A stretch of DNA of 64,000 nucleotides, taken from positions 2,108,001 through 2,172,000 of the forward strand of contig CP064985.1 in assembly GCA_016699675.1 (NCBI GenBank), in the 5' to 3' direction. Below, in pieces: positions 16,608-24,679 of the stretch; the first letter of the stretch is position 1; the number at the start of each line of letters is the position of its first letter. This stretch comes from Austwickia sp. (GTDB taxonomy: Bacteria > Actinomycetota > Actinomycetes > Actinomycetales > Dermatophilaceae). The translations under genes were made by a program, and so were the position numbers. Under the pieces are notes generated by a model. It was given only the letters and a program-made list of their open reading frames with translations. It was not told the origin of the DNA and made no database searches.

Positions 16608-18122
16608 TTAGCTCCCTGCGACTGAGGACTGCTGATTCGCCCAGTGGGGATCGCGGAGGTTGCGCTTGAGGATCTTGCCGGCGGCCGACTTGGGCAGCGG
16701 GGAATACCAGACCTCGATCTGCTTGGGCACCTTGTAGCCCGCGATCTGCGACTTGCAGTGGGCGATCAGTTCCTCTGCGGTGATGTCCGAGGTCGCCATG
16801 ACCACGGCGTACACCGCCTCGCCCCACTTGCTGTCGGGAATGCCGAAGGCCGCGACCTCGTCGACCGCGGGGTGCGAGGCCAGTGCGACCTCGACCTCCA
16901 CGGAATAGACGTTCTCGCCGCCCGTGACGATCATGTCCTTGGCGCGGTCCACGAGGAACACGTGCGACGCCGCGTCGACGTAGCCCAGGTCGCCGGTGCG
17001 ATACCAGCCGCCCTCGACCAGGACCGCGGCGGTCTCCTCGGGCTTGTTCCAGTAGCCCTTCATCGTGCTGGGCGTGCGCGTCCACAGCTCTCCGACCGTG
17101 CCGGTCGGAGCCTCCTCGCCGGTGCTCATGTCGACGATGAGGACCTCGACACCGATGGCGGGCTGGCCGCAGGACTTCACCAGCGGCGTCTCGATGAGGT
17201 CCTCCTCGTGCTTGAGGAAGAGCGTGCACGGGGTGGTTTCGGTGGTGCCGTAGACGTGCAACAGTTCCGCGTCGGGGAAGGCGTTGCGGGTGGCCCGCAG
17301 GGTCTCTACCGAGATGGGCGAGGCGCCGTGGCTCAGGTACTTCAGCGAGGACACGTTGCGCGGGTTCGCGCGCTGCGACTTGCTCGCGGCCGACAGCATC
17401 GTGGGCACCATCAGCGTGTGCGTGACCTTCTGCTGCTCGATCAGGTCGCAGGCGGTCTCGGGATCGAACTGCGGCAGGATGACGTGCGAGCCGCCGGCCC
17501 AGACCACGGCCATGATCGCGAGCGTGCCGCCGGTGTGGAACATCGGCGAGCAGACCATCCACTTCGAGTCCGCGTCGTAGGGCCACGTCGCCAGGAAGTG
17601 CATCGTGCTGGCCAGCAGGCTGCGGTGGGTGTGCATGGCCCCCTTGCCGACGCCTGTCGTGCCCGAGGTGTAGAAAAGCACCGCCAGGTCGTCCTCGTGC
17701 ACGCCCTCGCCGAGGGCGATCTCCTCGCCGCCCTTCACGAACTCGTGGTAATCCTGCGGCATCCGGATGACGTGCTCCACGCTGTCCGGCACCGGGTAGT
17801 CCCCGTCGAGGAAGAGGACCTTCACGCCCGCGTCCTCCAGGACCGCCGTCATCTCCGGGCCGGCCAGTCGCCAGTTCACGGGGACGAAGACGAACCCGCT
17901 GGCGGGGACGCTGAAGTAGAGCTCGAAGTAGCGCTCGGAGTTGGGGCCGACCATGCCGACTCGCTCGCCGGGCTTGAGGCCGAGGGCGCGCAGCGCGCCG
18001 CCGAGCTTGCGGCAGCGACGCGCGAACTGGGCGTAGGTCTGCACACGACCTTCGCAGTACGTCGCGATGGCGTCGGGATTGGTGCGGAGCGCGCGCTCCA
18101 GCGGCGTGGCGAAGGTGTACAT
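16608..18122 (-). CDS. Acyl-CoA synthetase (AMP-dependent)
   Basis: A 504-residue ANL enzyme with YTSGTTGVGKG, YGTTETTP, GWYRTGDLG and the final SAAGKILKRNLRD lysine motif. Likely FadD/FadK-type with a substrate that cannot be read directly. ATG 18122 (MYTFATPLERAL) is preferred; upstream codons are noise. First gene of the run ligase, ligase, phaA, phaC, phaB. Its promoter region holds a copy of the shared operator motif. The two ligases in this run are clearly distinct in sequence, suggesting different chain lengths or substrates. Confidence 0.87.
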   Translation of the reverse strand: MYTFATPLERALRTNPDAIATYCEGRVQTYAQFARRCRKLGGALRALGLKPGERVGMVGPNSERYFELYFSVPASGFVFVPVNWRLAGPEMTAVLEDAGVKVLFLDGDYPVPDSVEHVIRMPQDYHEFVKGGEEIALGEGVHEDDLAVLFYTSGTTGVGKGAMHTHRSLLASTMHFLATWPYDADSKWMVCSPMFHTGGTLAIMAVVWAGGSHVILPQFDPETACDLIEQQKVTHTLMVPTMLSAASKSQRANPRNVSSLKYLSHGASPISVETLRATRNAFPDAELLHVYGTTETTPCTLFLKHEEDLIETPLVKSCGQPAIGVEVLIVDMSTGEEAPTGTVGELWTRTPSTMKGYWNKPEETAAVLVEGGWYRTGDLGYVDAASHVFLVDRAKDMIVTGGENVYSVEVEVALASHPAVDEVAAFGIPDSKWGEAVYAVVMATSDITAEELIAHCKSQIAGYKVPKQIEVWYSPLPKSAAGKILKRNLRDPHWANQQSSVAGS

Positions 18123-18488
18123 CGTTGGACGCCTCCGAGAGGTCGTAGATGCGGACGCGGGCGGTGACATAGGGAAGGCCGCCGGCCGGATGGATGGGCG
18201 GACGGTGGCTCCCAGAGCTAACGCGGCGACCTCGCGGGGCGAGAGTCATCGAACAGCGAACGGCGCCGTCAGTGTGAGCCAAGCTAGCGAGGACCCGGAT
18301 CAGAGTCAACCGTCCGATTTCCGCCGTGAAGAGGGAACTAGCTTGCTCACATGACCGATCGTTCGTTCGGTATACTACCCCTAGGCGTCCCGACGTGGGG
18401 ACCGCCGGGCGAGCGCTTTTTCGGGCCGGCCGTGCGATCCTAGACGGGACGCACGTGTTCCACCGCGCACTGCTTGCAAGGAGGAAGC
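18123..18488. promoter_or_regulatory. 366-bp divergent promoter region of the ligase/PHA run and phaZ
   Basis: No gene seen. A TATACT -10 box (18371-18376) points toward phaZ. Directly before it is ATCGTTCGTTCGGT (18358-18371), an 11/14 match to the repeated motif, also readable as a spaced dyad ACCGA ... TCGGT (18354-18371). The stretch 18300-18380 is noticeably less GC-rich than its surroundings. A site here could control both directions. Confidence 0.5.
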
Positions 18489-19358
18489 ATGTCCGAAGTC
18501 TCCGACCTGCTGGCCGGGATCTCCACGGCCGAGGTGACGCATGAGCAGATTCGTCTTCGCGGCCTCGACATCCACGTCCAGCTCCAGGGCGAGGGTCCGC
18601 CGCTCCTGTTGTACTCCGGGATCTTCGGCGAAGTCGACCTCTGGGAGCCCGTCCTGCCCTATCTCGCCGGCTTCCGCACGATCGCCTTCGACCCCCCCGG
18701 GATCGGCAAGTCGCAGCTGCCCAAGTTCCCCATGAACATGTTCTCACTGGCGGAGTTGGGCACCCAGGTGCTCGACGTCTTCGGCATCAAGAAGGCGCAC
18801 GTCCTCGGCGGCTCCTTCGGCGGCGCGGTCGCGCAGCAGATGGCGCTGATGCACCCCAACCACGTCGACCGGCTCGTGCTGGTCTCGACGTCGTTCGGTG
18901 GGTTCGCGCTGCCGGGCAGCATGCGGGCCTTCTACCACTTCAGCAACCCCAACAGCTACAAGCCCGAGCACTCCGACAAGGTCGCCGGCCCCATGTTCGG
19001 CGGCCGGCTGCGCGAGGAGCCGCACCTCATGGGCGGCCTGCACGTCAGCAGGCCGGCCAGCCTGCGGCACTTCCTCTACCGCGGCAGCGCCCTGTGGGCC
19101 TGGTCATCCCTGCCGTGGATGTGGGCGATCCGCCAGGAGACGCTCATCGTGTGTGGTGACGACGACCCGGTCACCCGCCTCATGAACCACCGGATCATGG
19201 AGAAGATGATCCCGCACTCGAAGCTGCACATCGTGCCGGGCGGCGGCCACCTGATGCTGTTCGACAGCGCCGAGCGCGTCGGGCCGGTCATCGGGCGGTT
19301 CCTGCGCGAGGGTCACCCCAAGGAAGACCGCAACCGGGAGCGCTCCGGCAAGCAGTAG
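18489..19358 (+). CDS. phaZ: PhaZ-like intracellular PHA depolymerase (alpha/beta hydrolase)
   Basis: A 289-residue alpha/beta hydrolase with nucleophile S109 in GGSFGG, acid among D224-D226 (GDDDP) and H254 in GGGHLM. The stretches LIVCGDDDP and IPHSKLHIVPGGGHL strongly recall the Pseudomonas medium-chain-length PHA depolymerase PhaZ. It would release hydroxyacids from stored granules. Start ATG 18489 follows AAGGAGGAAGC. It is divergent from the PHA synthesis run and shares its promoter region. A generic hydrolase is the alternative; context favours PhaZ. Confidence 0.78.
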   Translation: MSEVSDLLAGISTAEVTHEQIRLRGLDIHVQLQGEGPPLLLYSGIFGEVDLWEPVLPYLAGFRTIAFDPPGIGKSQLPKFPMNMFSLAELGTQVLDVFGIKKAHVLGGSFGGAVAQQMALMHPNHVDRLVLVSTSFGGFALPGSMRAFYHFSNPNSYKPEHSDKVAGPMFGGRLREEPHLMGGLHVSRPASLRHFLYRGSALWAWSSLPWMWAIRQETLIVCGDDDPVTRLMNHRIMEKMIPHSKLHIVPGGGHLMLFDSAERVGPVIGRFLREGHPKEDRNRERSGKQ

Positions 19359-19367
19359 CCAGCGCGC

Positions 19368-19402
19368 GAGAAGGGCCACCGACCGGGTCGGTGGCCCTTC
19401 TC
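19368..19402 (+). terminator. Terminator hairpin after phaZ
   Basis: Perfect 15-bp arms GAGAAGGGCCACCGA / TCGGTGGCCCTTCTC around a 5-nt loop, 10 nt after the phaZ stop. Confidence 0.8.
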
Positions 19403-19405
19403 GTT

Positions 19406-19447
19406 GCGTACGCCGTACGGGGTGCCCTCCCGCCGTACGGCGTACGC
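19406..19447. repeat. CGTACG-rich long inverted repeat
   Basis: Arms GCGTACGCCGTACGG (19406-19420) and CCGTACGGCGTACGC (19433-19447) are perfect 15-bp inverted copies around a 12-nt spacer, just behind the phaZ terminator and before the convergent ferredoxin gene. It may be a second terminator for the minus-strand genes or a small dispersed element; CGTACG-rich stretches also occur near 7041 and 31371-31410. Confidence 0.5.
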
Positions 19448-19466
19448 ACGCCGCGCGGCACGGCGC

Positions 19467-19745
19467 CTAGGGTGCCGCGTAGTCGATCTCCAGCTCGCCG
19501 CCCTCGATCGTGGCCTTGCACATCAGCGCGAAGCCCGCCGCGCGATCCTCGGGCTCCAGGGCGAAGTCGAGCACGAAGCCCTGGTCGTACTCCCCGGCGC
19601 GGACTTTCATCTTGCATTCGCCGCAGGCCCCGGAGCGGCAGTTGTGGGGTGGGCGGAAGCCGGCGCGCTCGAGCGCCTCCAGGACACTTTGGCCGGACTC
19701 GTACGGAACGACCTGCCCGGACGGATACAGCACGATGCGCGCCAT
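19467..19745 (-). CDS. 2Fe-2S ferredoxin (plant-type)
   Basis: A 92-residue ferredoxin with cluster ligands C36, C41, C44 and C76 (C-x4-C-x2-C ... C), ALMCKATI closing the motif. It lies 10 bp downstream of a diiron protein gene and is its likely electron donor. No reductase gene sits beside the pair, so electrons may come from a shared reductase, possibly PaaE-like; that is inference. Confidence 0.9.
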   Translation of the reverse strand: MARIVLYPSGQVVPYESGQSVLEALERAGFRPPHNCRSGACGECKMKVRAGEYDQGFVLDFALEPEDRAAGFALMCKATIEGGELEIDYAAP

Positions 19746-19755
19746 GCTGGCCCGC

Positions 19756-20781
19756 TCAGAACACCGGGACGATGTCGTTGATGTCGACGTCCGTGACCTC
19801 CTGGCCGCTGATGTCGACCTCGGGAATCGCCGGGAACGGGATCTCGTAGCGATCCAGGACGCTCTTGAGGTTAAGCATCGCGCGGCGCCAGTTGCGCTTC
19901 TTCGCCTCGTACTCCGGGACGCCGAAGCCCGCCTTGCGGCAGACCTCTTCGGCGGCGCGCTGGTTGGGGATGAAGTCGTCGGGCAGGTCCCAGAAGTCCG
20001 CTGGAGGCTCGAACAGCACGCAGGACAGGAAGAGGTAGCCGGCGCGGATCTGCTTGGTGATCAGCGCGTAGTCCTCGGGGGCCAGCTTGGGGTAGTCGCG
20101 CTCCATGAGCGTCAGGCAGATGCCCATGTGGCGGCCCTCGTCGCGGCCGATCCTGCGGAAGGCGTCCTGGAAGACGGGCTCGGTGCAGGCGGTCGCGAGC
20201 TGGTGGAAGATCGTCGCGGCGGCGATCTCGCCCATCAGGAACGAGGAGAAGAGGACCGCGAGGTCGTACTGCGGCAGCGCGGTCTGGAAGCCCTCCCAGT
20301 AGCGGCCGCCGTTGTAGAAGAGCCAGCGGACGTTCTTCTGCAGGCGCTTGCCGAGCTCGGTGCGCGGCTCGTAGGTGAGCGGGTCGTTGTGGCCGAGCAT
20401 CGCCTGGACCGCGAGTCGGCACATCTGCTCGTGAATGCCTTCGTCGCGCGTGATGCTCATGAAGCAGCGGCGGACGACGTCCTCCTCGTGGACGCTGTAG
20501 GCCTTGATCAGCGCGGAGGCGAACACCGGCGGGGCGGAGGCGTCGAAGGCGGACAGCAGCGTCCACCAGTAGCCGATGGCCTCGCGCTCCTCCCAGGTGT
20601 AGTGCTCGGGCTTGAAGTCCTTCCAGGGCAGTTGCGTGGGATCCCACAGCTCCTGCTGGGCCTTCCGCCAGATGTCCTCCATGGCGGCCGTGCCGGTGGG
20701 CCAGCTGAGCGGGTAGATGTTGGGCTGGGGGGTGTCCGGGGGGAACTCCTGCAGGTGGGCGATCTTCTCGTGTCGGGACAC
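19756..20781 (-). CDS. R2/ferritin-like diiron protein, probable oxygenase
   Basis: A 341-residue all-helical protein with two ExxH motifs: E114-x2-H117 (DEGIHEQM) and E215-x2-H218 (DEGRHMG), plus E185 (LMGEIAAAT) and an earlier acid at D80 or E99/E100. This is the ligand pattern of ribonucleotide reductase R2, R2lox and BoxB/AurF-type oxygenases. No R1 reductase gene is present, and a 2Fe-2S ferredoxin follows, so an oxygenase is more likely than nucleotide reduction. GTG start at 20781 with AGGAGA upstream. A degenerate copy of the shared operator motif lies about 115 bp upstream. Substrate unknown. Confidence 0.75.
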   Translation of the reverse strand: MSRHEKIAHLQEFPPDTPQPNIYPLSWPTGTAAMEDIWRKAQQELWDPTQLPWKDFKPEHYTWEEREAIGYWWTLLSAFDASAPPVFASALIKAYSVHEEDVVRRCFMSITRDEGIHEQMCRLAVQAMLGHNDPLTYEPRTELGKRLQKNVRWLFYNGGRYWEGFQTALPQYDLAVLFSSFLMGEIAAATIFHQLATACTEPVFQDAFRRIGRDEGRHMGICLTLMERDYPKLAPEDYALITKQIRAGYLFLSCVLFEPPADFWDLPDDFIPNQRAAEEVCRKAGFGVPEYEAKKRNWRRAMLNLKSVLDRYEIPFPAIPEVDISGQEVTDVDINDIVPVF

Positions 20782-20892
20782 GTCTTCTCCTCTTCACAGG
20801 CAGCGGTTGGGCGTCCGCGGCCCGTCTCGTGCGGGCGGCTGGTCGTGACCCGCCGTGCGAGCCCCGCGCGGCGCATCACCACTCTATTACTG

Positions 20893-20906
20893 AATCAACG
20901 GTCGGT
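20893..20906 (-). promoter_or_regulatory. Degenerate copy of the shared operator motif upstream of the diiron gene
   Basis: Read on the plus strand the site ends in CAACGGTCGGT, a 10/14 match to ACCGAACGTTCGGT. On the minus strand it is followed by AGTAATAG, which could be a -10 box for the diiron-ferredoxin transcript. Weakest of the five copies. Confidence 0.35.
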
Positions 20907-21000
20907 TAAAGGGGTCGGGGCACGGAAAGCTGAACCCTCGACAGGAGGAGGGCTGGGTGGTGCGTCGCTGCGAGCGCGAAGCCTGGAACGGGCTTTCGGC

Positions 21001-21609
21001 TTACGGTGTGGCGACCCCGGAGAACGCGATCTTCTTGATGCTCGCCGCCAGCTCCTCCGGTCGGTCCCCACGCCGCGGCCGATACCACTCGACCACGGAG
21101 TTGACCATGCCGAACAGGAGCCGGGCCGTGATGGCGGGATCCACGTCCGCCCGCAGGTGACCCTCGTCCCGGGCCTGGGCCACCAGCACGGTGACGTGCC
21201 GGTCGAACTCGCGGCGCCGGGCCAGCGCCTGCCGCTCGGCCCGGGTGTTGCCGCGCACCCGCAGGAGCAGCGTCACGAACGGCAGCTCGTTCAGCAGGAG
21301 CAGACTGGCGCGATAGACGAGCTCCTCGAGGCGGTGGAAGGCCGATCCGGGCAGATGGTCGACCTCGTCCAGCAGGGCGAAGAGGGCGTCCAGGGCCCGG
21401 TCGGTGGCGAGCGTCAGGAGCTGTTCCTTGCTCTCCACGTGGTGGTAGATGGCGGACTTGCTGATGCCCAGTTCGTGGGACAGGTTCTCCATCGCGGTGC
21501 CGTCGTAGCCGCGCTCGTTGAACACGCGCACCGCGCCCTGCACCACCGACTCGAGGTCGTGGCCGGGTCGTCCGCGCCGCGTCCGGGTCGGTGGGGCGTG
21601 GGTCACCAT
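21001..21609 (-). CDS. paaR: TetR-family regulator, probable PaaR
   Basis: A 202-residue TetR regulator with an N-terminal HTH (about residues 22-65; AMENLSHELGISKSAIYHHV) and a helical ligand domain. It stands between the diiron cassette and paaE on the same strand. TetR-type PaaR proteins repress phenylacetate genes and are released by phenylacetyl-CoA. The repeated motif ACCGAACGTTCGGT found at several promoters here matches, from memory, the core described for corynebacterial PaaR. The gene name is inferred from context and motif. Confidence 0.75.
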   Translation of the reverse strand: MVTHAPPTRTRRGRPGHDLESVVQGAVRVFNERGYDGTAMENLSHELGISKSAIYHHVESKEQLLTLATDRALDALFALLDEVDHLPGSAFHRLEELVYRASLLLLNELPFVTLLLRVRGNTRAERQALARRREFDRHVTVLVAQARDEGHLRADVDPAITARLLFGMVNSVVEWYRPRRGDRPEELAASIKKIAFSGVATP

Positions 21610-21705
21610 GGAGTCAGTATCTATCGCACCTGCGTAGGGTGCCGCACGTCGATCGGATGTGACCCGCGCCGCACCGATTGAAGACGCTTGCTAGGGAACG
21701 CAATT

Positions 21706-21735
21706 CGACCCGGTCGCCGGTGGGCGACCGGGTCG
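21706..21735 (-). terminator. Terminator of the paaABCDE operon
   Basis: Arms CGACCCGGTCGCC and its complement GGCGACCGGGTCG meet around a short loop, 10 nt downstream of the paaE stop and before the TetR gene. Confidence 0.75.
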
Positions 21736-21745
21736 AGAGGTGCGG

Positions 21746-22936
21746 TCAGGAGTCGAAATTCACGACCACCTGGTCGGTTTTCGGGTGTGCCTGGCAGGTG
21801 AGGATGTAGCCCTTGGCGATCTCGTCGGCCTCCAGGGCGTAGTTCTCGTCCATGTCGACCTCGCCGGAGACCAGCTTCGCGCGGCAGGTCCCGCAGACGC
21901 CGCCGGCGCACGCGAACGGTACGTCGGGGCGGTTGCGCAGCGCGGCGTTGAGGATCGATTCCCGCGCGGCCTTGGGGCTCTGGACCTCGCCCTCCAGCCC
22001 GTCGAGCGTGAAGGTGATGTCGAAGTTGTCGCCGGTCGGGTCGACCGTGACCGGTCGGCCCGTGTTCCCGGCGCTGGCCTCGCCGGGCTTGCCGGTGCTG
22101 AACAGCTCGTACCGCACCTTCTCCGCCGGGACGTTCATCTCGGCCAACCGGTCCCGGATCAGCTGGACCAGCTCGTACGGGCCGCAGAGGAACCACTCGT
22201 CGACGACCTCCGGGCGGAACACCGTGCCGAACATGGCGTCGATCTTGTCGGCGTCGAGGCGGCCCGTGTGCGTGGGGCTCAGGCGCTGCTCCCGCGACAA
22301 GAGGTGGTGCACGGCGAGCCGGGCCGGGTAGCGGTCCTTGAGGTCGGCGATGTCGTCGACGAACATGACGTCCAGGGCGACCCGGTTGGAGTAGACCAGG
22401 TTGACGTAGGCCTGCGGGTTGTTCGCCAGCAGGTGCCGGATGATCGCCATGATCGGCGTGATCCCGGACCCCGCGGCGAACGCGACGTAGCGCGCGAGCC
22501 CCGCCCCCGCGTCGCGGGAGATCTGCTCGGGGTCGTTGAGCGCCGTCATCTTGTGCTTGGAGATGAAGGCCCCCGTCGGGCTCATCACGTCGATGACGGT
22601 GCCGGCCTTGAGGTTGTCGTTGGCCCAGTTGGAGAAGAGGCCGCCCAGGTCGCGCTTGATCGCGATCTTGATCTCGCCGGGCATGGGGGAGGCGCACAGC
22701 GAGTAGCTACGGCGTACCTCCGTGCCGTCGAGATCCGCGCGGAGGGCGACGTACTGGCCACTCACGTAGTCGAACTCGCCGGACAGCTCCTCGGGGACCG
22801 CGAAGGTGACCTCGATGGCCTTGTCGGTGAGGTGCCGCACGGACGACACGGTGAGCGGGTGGAATCGAGCCCGTCGCGAGGGGGCGCCCTCCTCGGCCTG
22901 CGGGCTGGTGTCGGGGGTGGTGTCGACGTCGGTCAT
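21746..22936 (-). CDS. paaE: 1,2-phenylacetyl-CoA epoxidase reductase subunit
   Basis: A 396-residue flavo-iron-sulfur reductase: FAD domain with RRSYSLCASP (about residue 80), NAD domain with GSGITPIMAI, and a C-terminal plant-type 2Fe-2S ferredoxin domain (FACAGGVCGTCRAKL ... YILTCQA). It passes electrons from NADPH to the PaaAC oxygenase. ATG 22936 overlaps the paaD stop by one base. The long in-frame reading upstream belongs to another frame of paaC/paaD and is not coding. Confidence 0.95.
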   Translation of the reverse strand: MTDVDTTPDTSPQAEEGAPSRRARFHPLTVSSVRHLTDKAIEVTFAVPEELSGEFDYVSGQYVALRADLDGTEVRRSYSLCASPMPGEIKIAIKRDLGGLFSNWANDNLKAGTVIDVMSPTGAFISKHKMTALNDPEQISRDAGAGLARYVAFAAGSGITPIMAIIRHLLANNPQAYVNLVYSNRVALDVMFVDDIADLKDRYPARLAVHHLLSREQRLSPTHTGRLDADKIDAMFGTVFRPEVVDEWFLCGPYELVQLIRDRLAEMNVPAEKVRYELFSTGKPGEASAGNTGRPVTVDPTGDNFDITFTLDGLEGEVQSPKAARESILNAALRNRPDVPFACAGGVCGTCRAKLVSGEVDMDENYALEADEIAKGYILTCQAHPKTDQVVVNFDS

Positions 22937-23478
22937 CAGTGCACCTTGAAGTAGTCGAAGGGCTCCAGGCAGTCCTGGCACACGTACATGGCCTTGCACG
23001 CGGTCGACCCGAAGCGGGCCATCTCGCGAGTCTTCAGGGAGTGGCAGCGGGGGCACTTGACCGCCAGCGACAGACGCGCCGACGTCCGGTTGTGCCCGAC
23101 CGCGGCCTGCCCTGAGGGGGGCGCGATGCCGTACTCGGTGAGCTTGTCCTTGCCCGCCTGCGTCATCCAGTCCGTCGTCCACGCGGGCGACAGGACCAGT
23201 CGCACCTCGACCGGGGCGTAGCCGGCGTCCGCCAGCACCGCCGCGACCTGGTCCCGGAGCAGGCCCATCGCGGGGCACCCCGAGTAGGTGGGGGTGAGCT
23301 CGACCAGGGCGCCGCCGTCCCCGGCGACGGCGGCGGACCGCAGGATGCCGAGGTCCTCGATCGTGACGACGGGCACCTCCGGGTCGACGACGGTGGCGGC
23401 GAGGTCCCACACGCGGGCGGCGGCCGGATCCGCGGGGCGCGCCGCCGCGCCCTCGACGGGCCCCGCCGGCGCCTGCAT
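22936..23478 (-). CDS. paaD: PaaD, phenylacetyl-CoA epoxidase maturation protein
   Basis: A 180-residue protein: DUF59/MIP18-like domain at about 25-110 (DPEVPVVTIEDLGIL, TPTYSGCPAM) and a C-terminal four-cysteine knuckle (CPRCHS ... CKAMYVCQDC) that probably binds zinc. PaaD proteins are needed for a working epoxidase and are thought to help metal-centre assembly. One-base overlaps with paaC upstream and paaE downstream. Confidence 0.95.
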   Translation of the reverse strand: MQAPAGPVEGAAARPADPAAARVWDLAATVVDPEVPVVTIEDLGILRSAAVAGDGGALVELTPTYSGCPAMGLLRDQVAAVLADAGYAPVEVRLVLSPAWTTDWMTQAGKDKLTEYGIAPPSGQAAVGHNRTSARLSLAVKCPRCHSLKTREMARFGSTACKAMYVCQDCLEPFDYFKVH

Positions 23479-24305
23479 CACCACTCCGCCCCGGGGAATT
23501 TGCGAGCCAGCGACTGCATCTCCGCGAGGATGAACCCGAGGTTCTCGCGGTGCCGGCCCGAGCGTCCGCCGGTCCGGGCGCGCTTCGTCGTCGGGATGGC
23601 GAGACTCGACTCCAGCAGCGCCTGCCGCAGCCCGGCCTCCACGCGGGGGCGCAGGCTTGAGGGGCGCACGGCGACGCCGTCCAGGGCATCGATGAGCTCG
23701 TCGTCCTCGAACAGCTCGTCCAGGTAGGGCCACACGGTGTCGAGGCCCGCCTGCATGCGCCGGTGGGATTCATCGGTGCCGATGCCCAGGCGCAGCGCCC
23801 ACTGCCAGGCGTGGTCGACGTGGTATTCGACCTCCTTGACGGCCTTGGCGGCGATCGCCGCGAGCGTCTCGTCGGTCGACGTGGCGAGCTCGGCGTAGAG
23901 CGCCTCGGCGTAGATGCTGAACAGCAGCTGACGCGCGATGGTCTGCCCGAAGTCGCCGTTGGGCACCTGGACCAGCTGGCAGCAGACGAAGTCTTCCTCG
24001 TCGCGGAAGTAGGCCAGGTCGTCCTCGGACTTGCCCCACGCCGTGCCCGCGTAGGTGTACAGCGAGCGGGCGTGGCCGAGCAGGTCGAGCGCGATGTTGC
24101 CGAGCGCGATGTCCTCTTCCATCTCCGGCGCGCGGGAGATCCACCAGCCGAGCTGCTGGGAGAGGATCAGCGAGTCGTCGGCCAGCCGCAGGGCGTAGCG
24201 GGCGACATCCTCGGACGCCGACAGGCCCGCGGCCTGGATGTCCTCGGCCGTGAGCGCCTTGCCGGCACTGATCCTGGTGGCGCTGTCGAAGCCTCCGGCG
24301 GTCAC
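23478..24305 (-). CDS. paaC: 1,2-phenylacetyl-CoA epoxidase structural subunit
   Basis: A 275-residue helical ferritin-like subunit (ALRLADDSLILSQQLGWWIS, EEDIALGNIALDLLGHAR) that pairs with PaaA but is usually catalytically inactive. GTG start at 24305 overlaps the paaB stop by GTGA. The lost or altered diiron ligands are typical of PaaC. Third gene of the coupled paaABCDE operon. Confidence 0.95.
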   Translation of the reverse strand: MTAGGFDSATRISAGKALTAEDIQAAGLSASEDVARYALRLADDSLILSQQLGWWISRAPEMEEDIALGNIALDLLGHARSLYTYAGTAWGKSEDDLAYFRDEEDFVCCQLVQVPNGDFGQTIARQLLFSIYAEALYAELATSTDETLAAIAAKAVKEVEYHVDHAWQWALRLGIGTDESHRRMQAGLDTVWPYLDELFEDDELIDALDGVAVRPSSLRPRVEAGLRQALLESSLAIPTTKRARTGGRSGRHRENLGFILAEMQSLARKFPGAEW

Positions 24306-24646
24306 AGGTGAGGCACCCCCTCGCTCTGCTTGTAGTACGTCGCGTGGCGGTAGTACTTGCCCTGTGGCGACTCGAAGAAGGCCCCCTTGGCGTCGGGGTC
24401 CGAGGTGGTAATGGCGTCGGCGGGCACGACCCACACCGAGACGCCCTCGTTGCGGCGGGTGTAGAGGTCGCGGGCGTTGCGGACGGCCATCGCGGCGTCG
24501 GGGGCGTGGATCGACCCGGCGTGCACGTGGGCCAGGCCGCGCGAAGCGCGGACGAAGACCTCCCACAGCGGCCACAGCGGCTTGGATTCGCCCTGTTCGG
24601 CAGCCTGCGCGGCGCCCTGGTCGGGGCCGGCGGTGTACTCGCTCAT
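24302..24646 (-). CDS. paaB: 1,2-phenylacetyl-CoA epoxidase subunit B
   Basis: A 114-residue PaaB (PLWEVFVRASRGLAHVHAGS ... YTRRNEGVSVWVVP), a small subunit that links PaaAC assemblies. It has a longer, polar N-terminal tail than many homologues. It starts 33 bp after the paaA stop with a GGAGAGA ribosome site and overlaps paaC. Confidence 0.95.
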   Translation of the reverse strand: MSEYTAGPDQGAAQAAEQGESKPLWPLWEVFVRASRGLAHVHAGSIHAPDAAMAVRNARDLYTRRNEGVSVWVVPADAITTSDPDAKGAFFESPQGKYYRHATYYKQSEGVPHL

Positions 24647-24679
24647 GTCTCTCTCCTGGAGTTCAGGGGGTCGGGGGGC

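Noticed and set aside
14958..18122. Either acyl-CoA ligase being phenylacetate-CoA ligase PaaK
   Set aside because: Both have the longer fatty-acid ligase layout and lie in the PHA run; PaaK is shorter and has different motifs. PaaK, PaaF and PaaG are not in the window.
21746..23773. A 675-codon frame reading paaE as a longer fusion
   Set aside because: The extra N-terminal part overlaps paaD and paaC in another frame and is Arg/Cys-rich; the ATG at 22936 with one-base overlap is the normal start.
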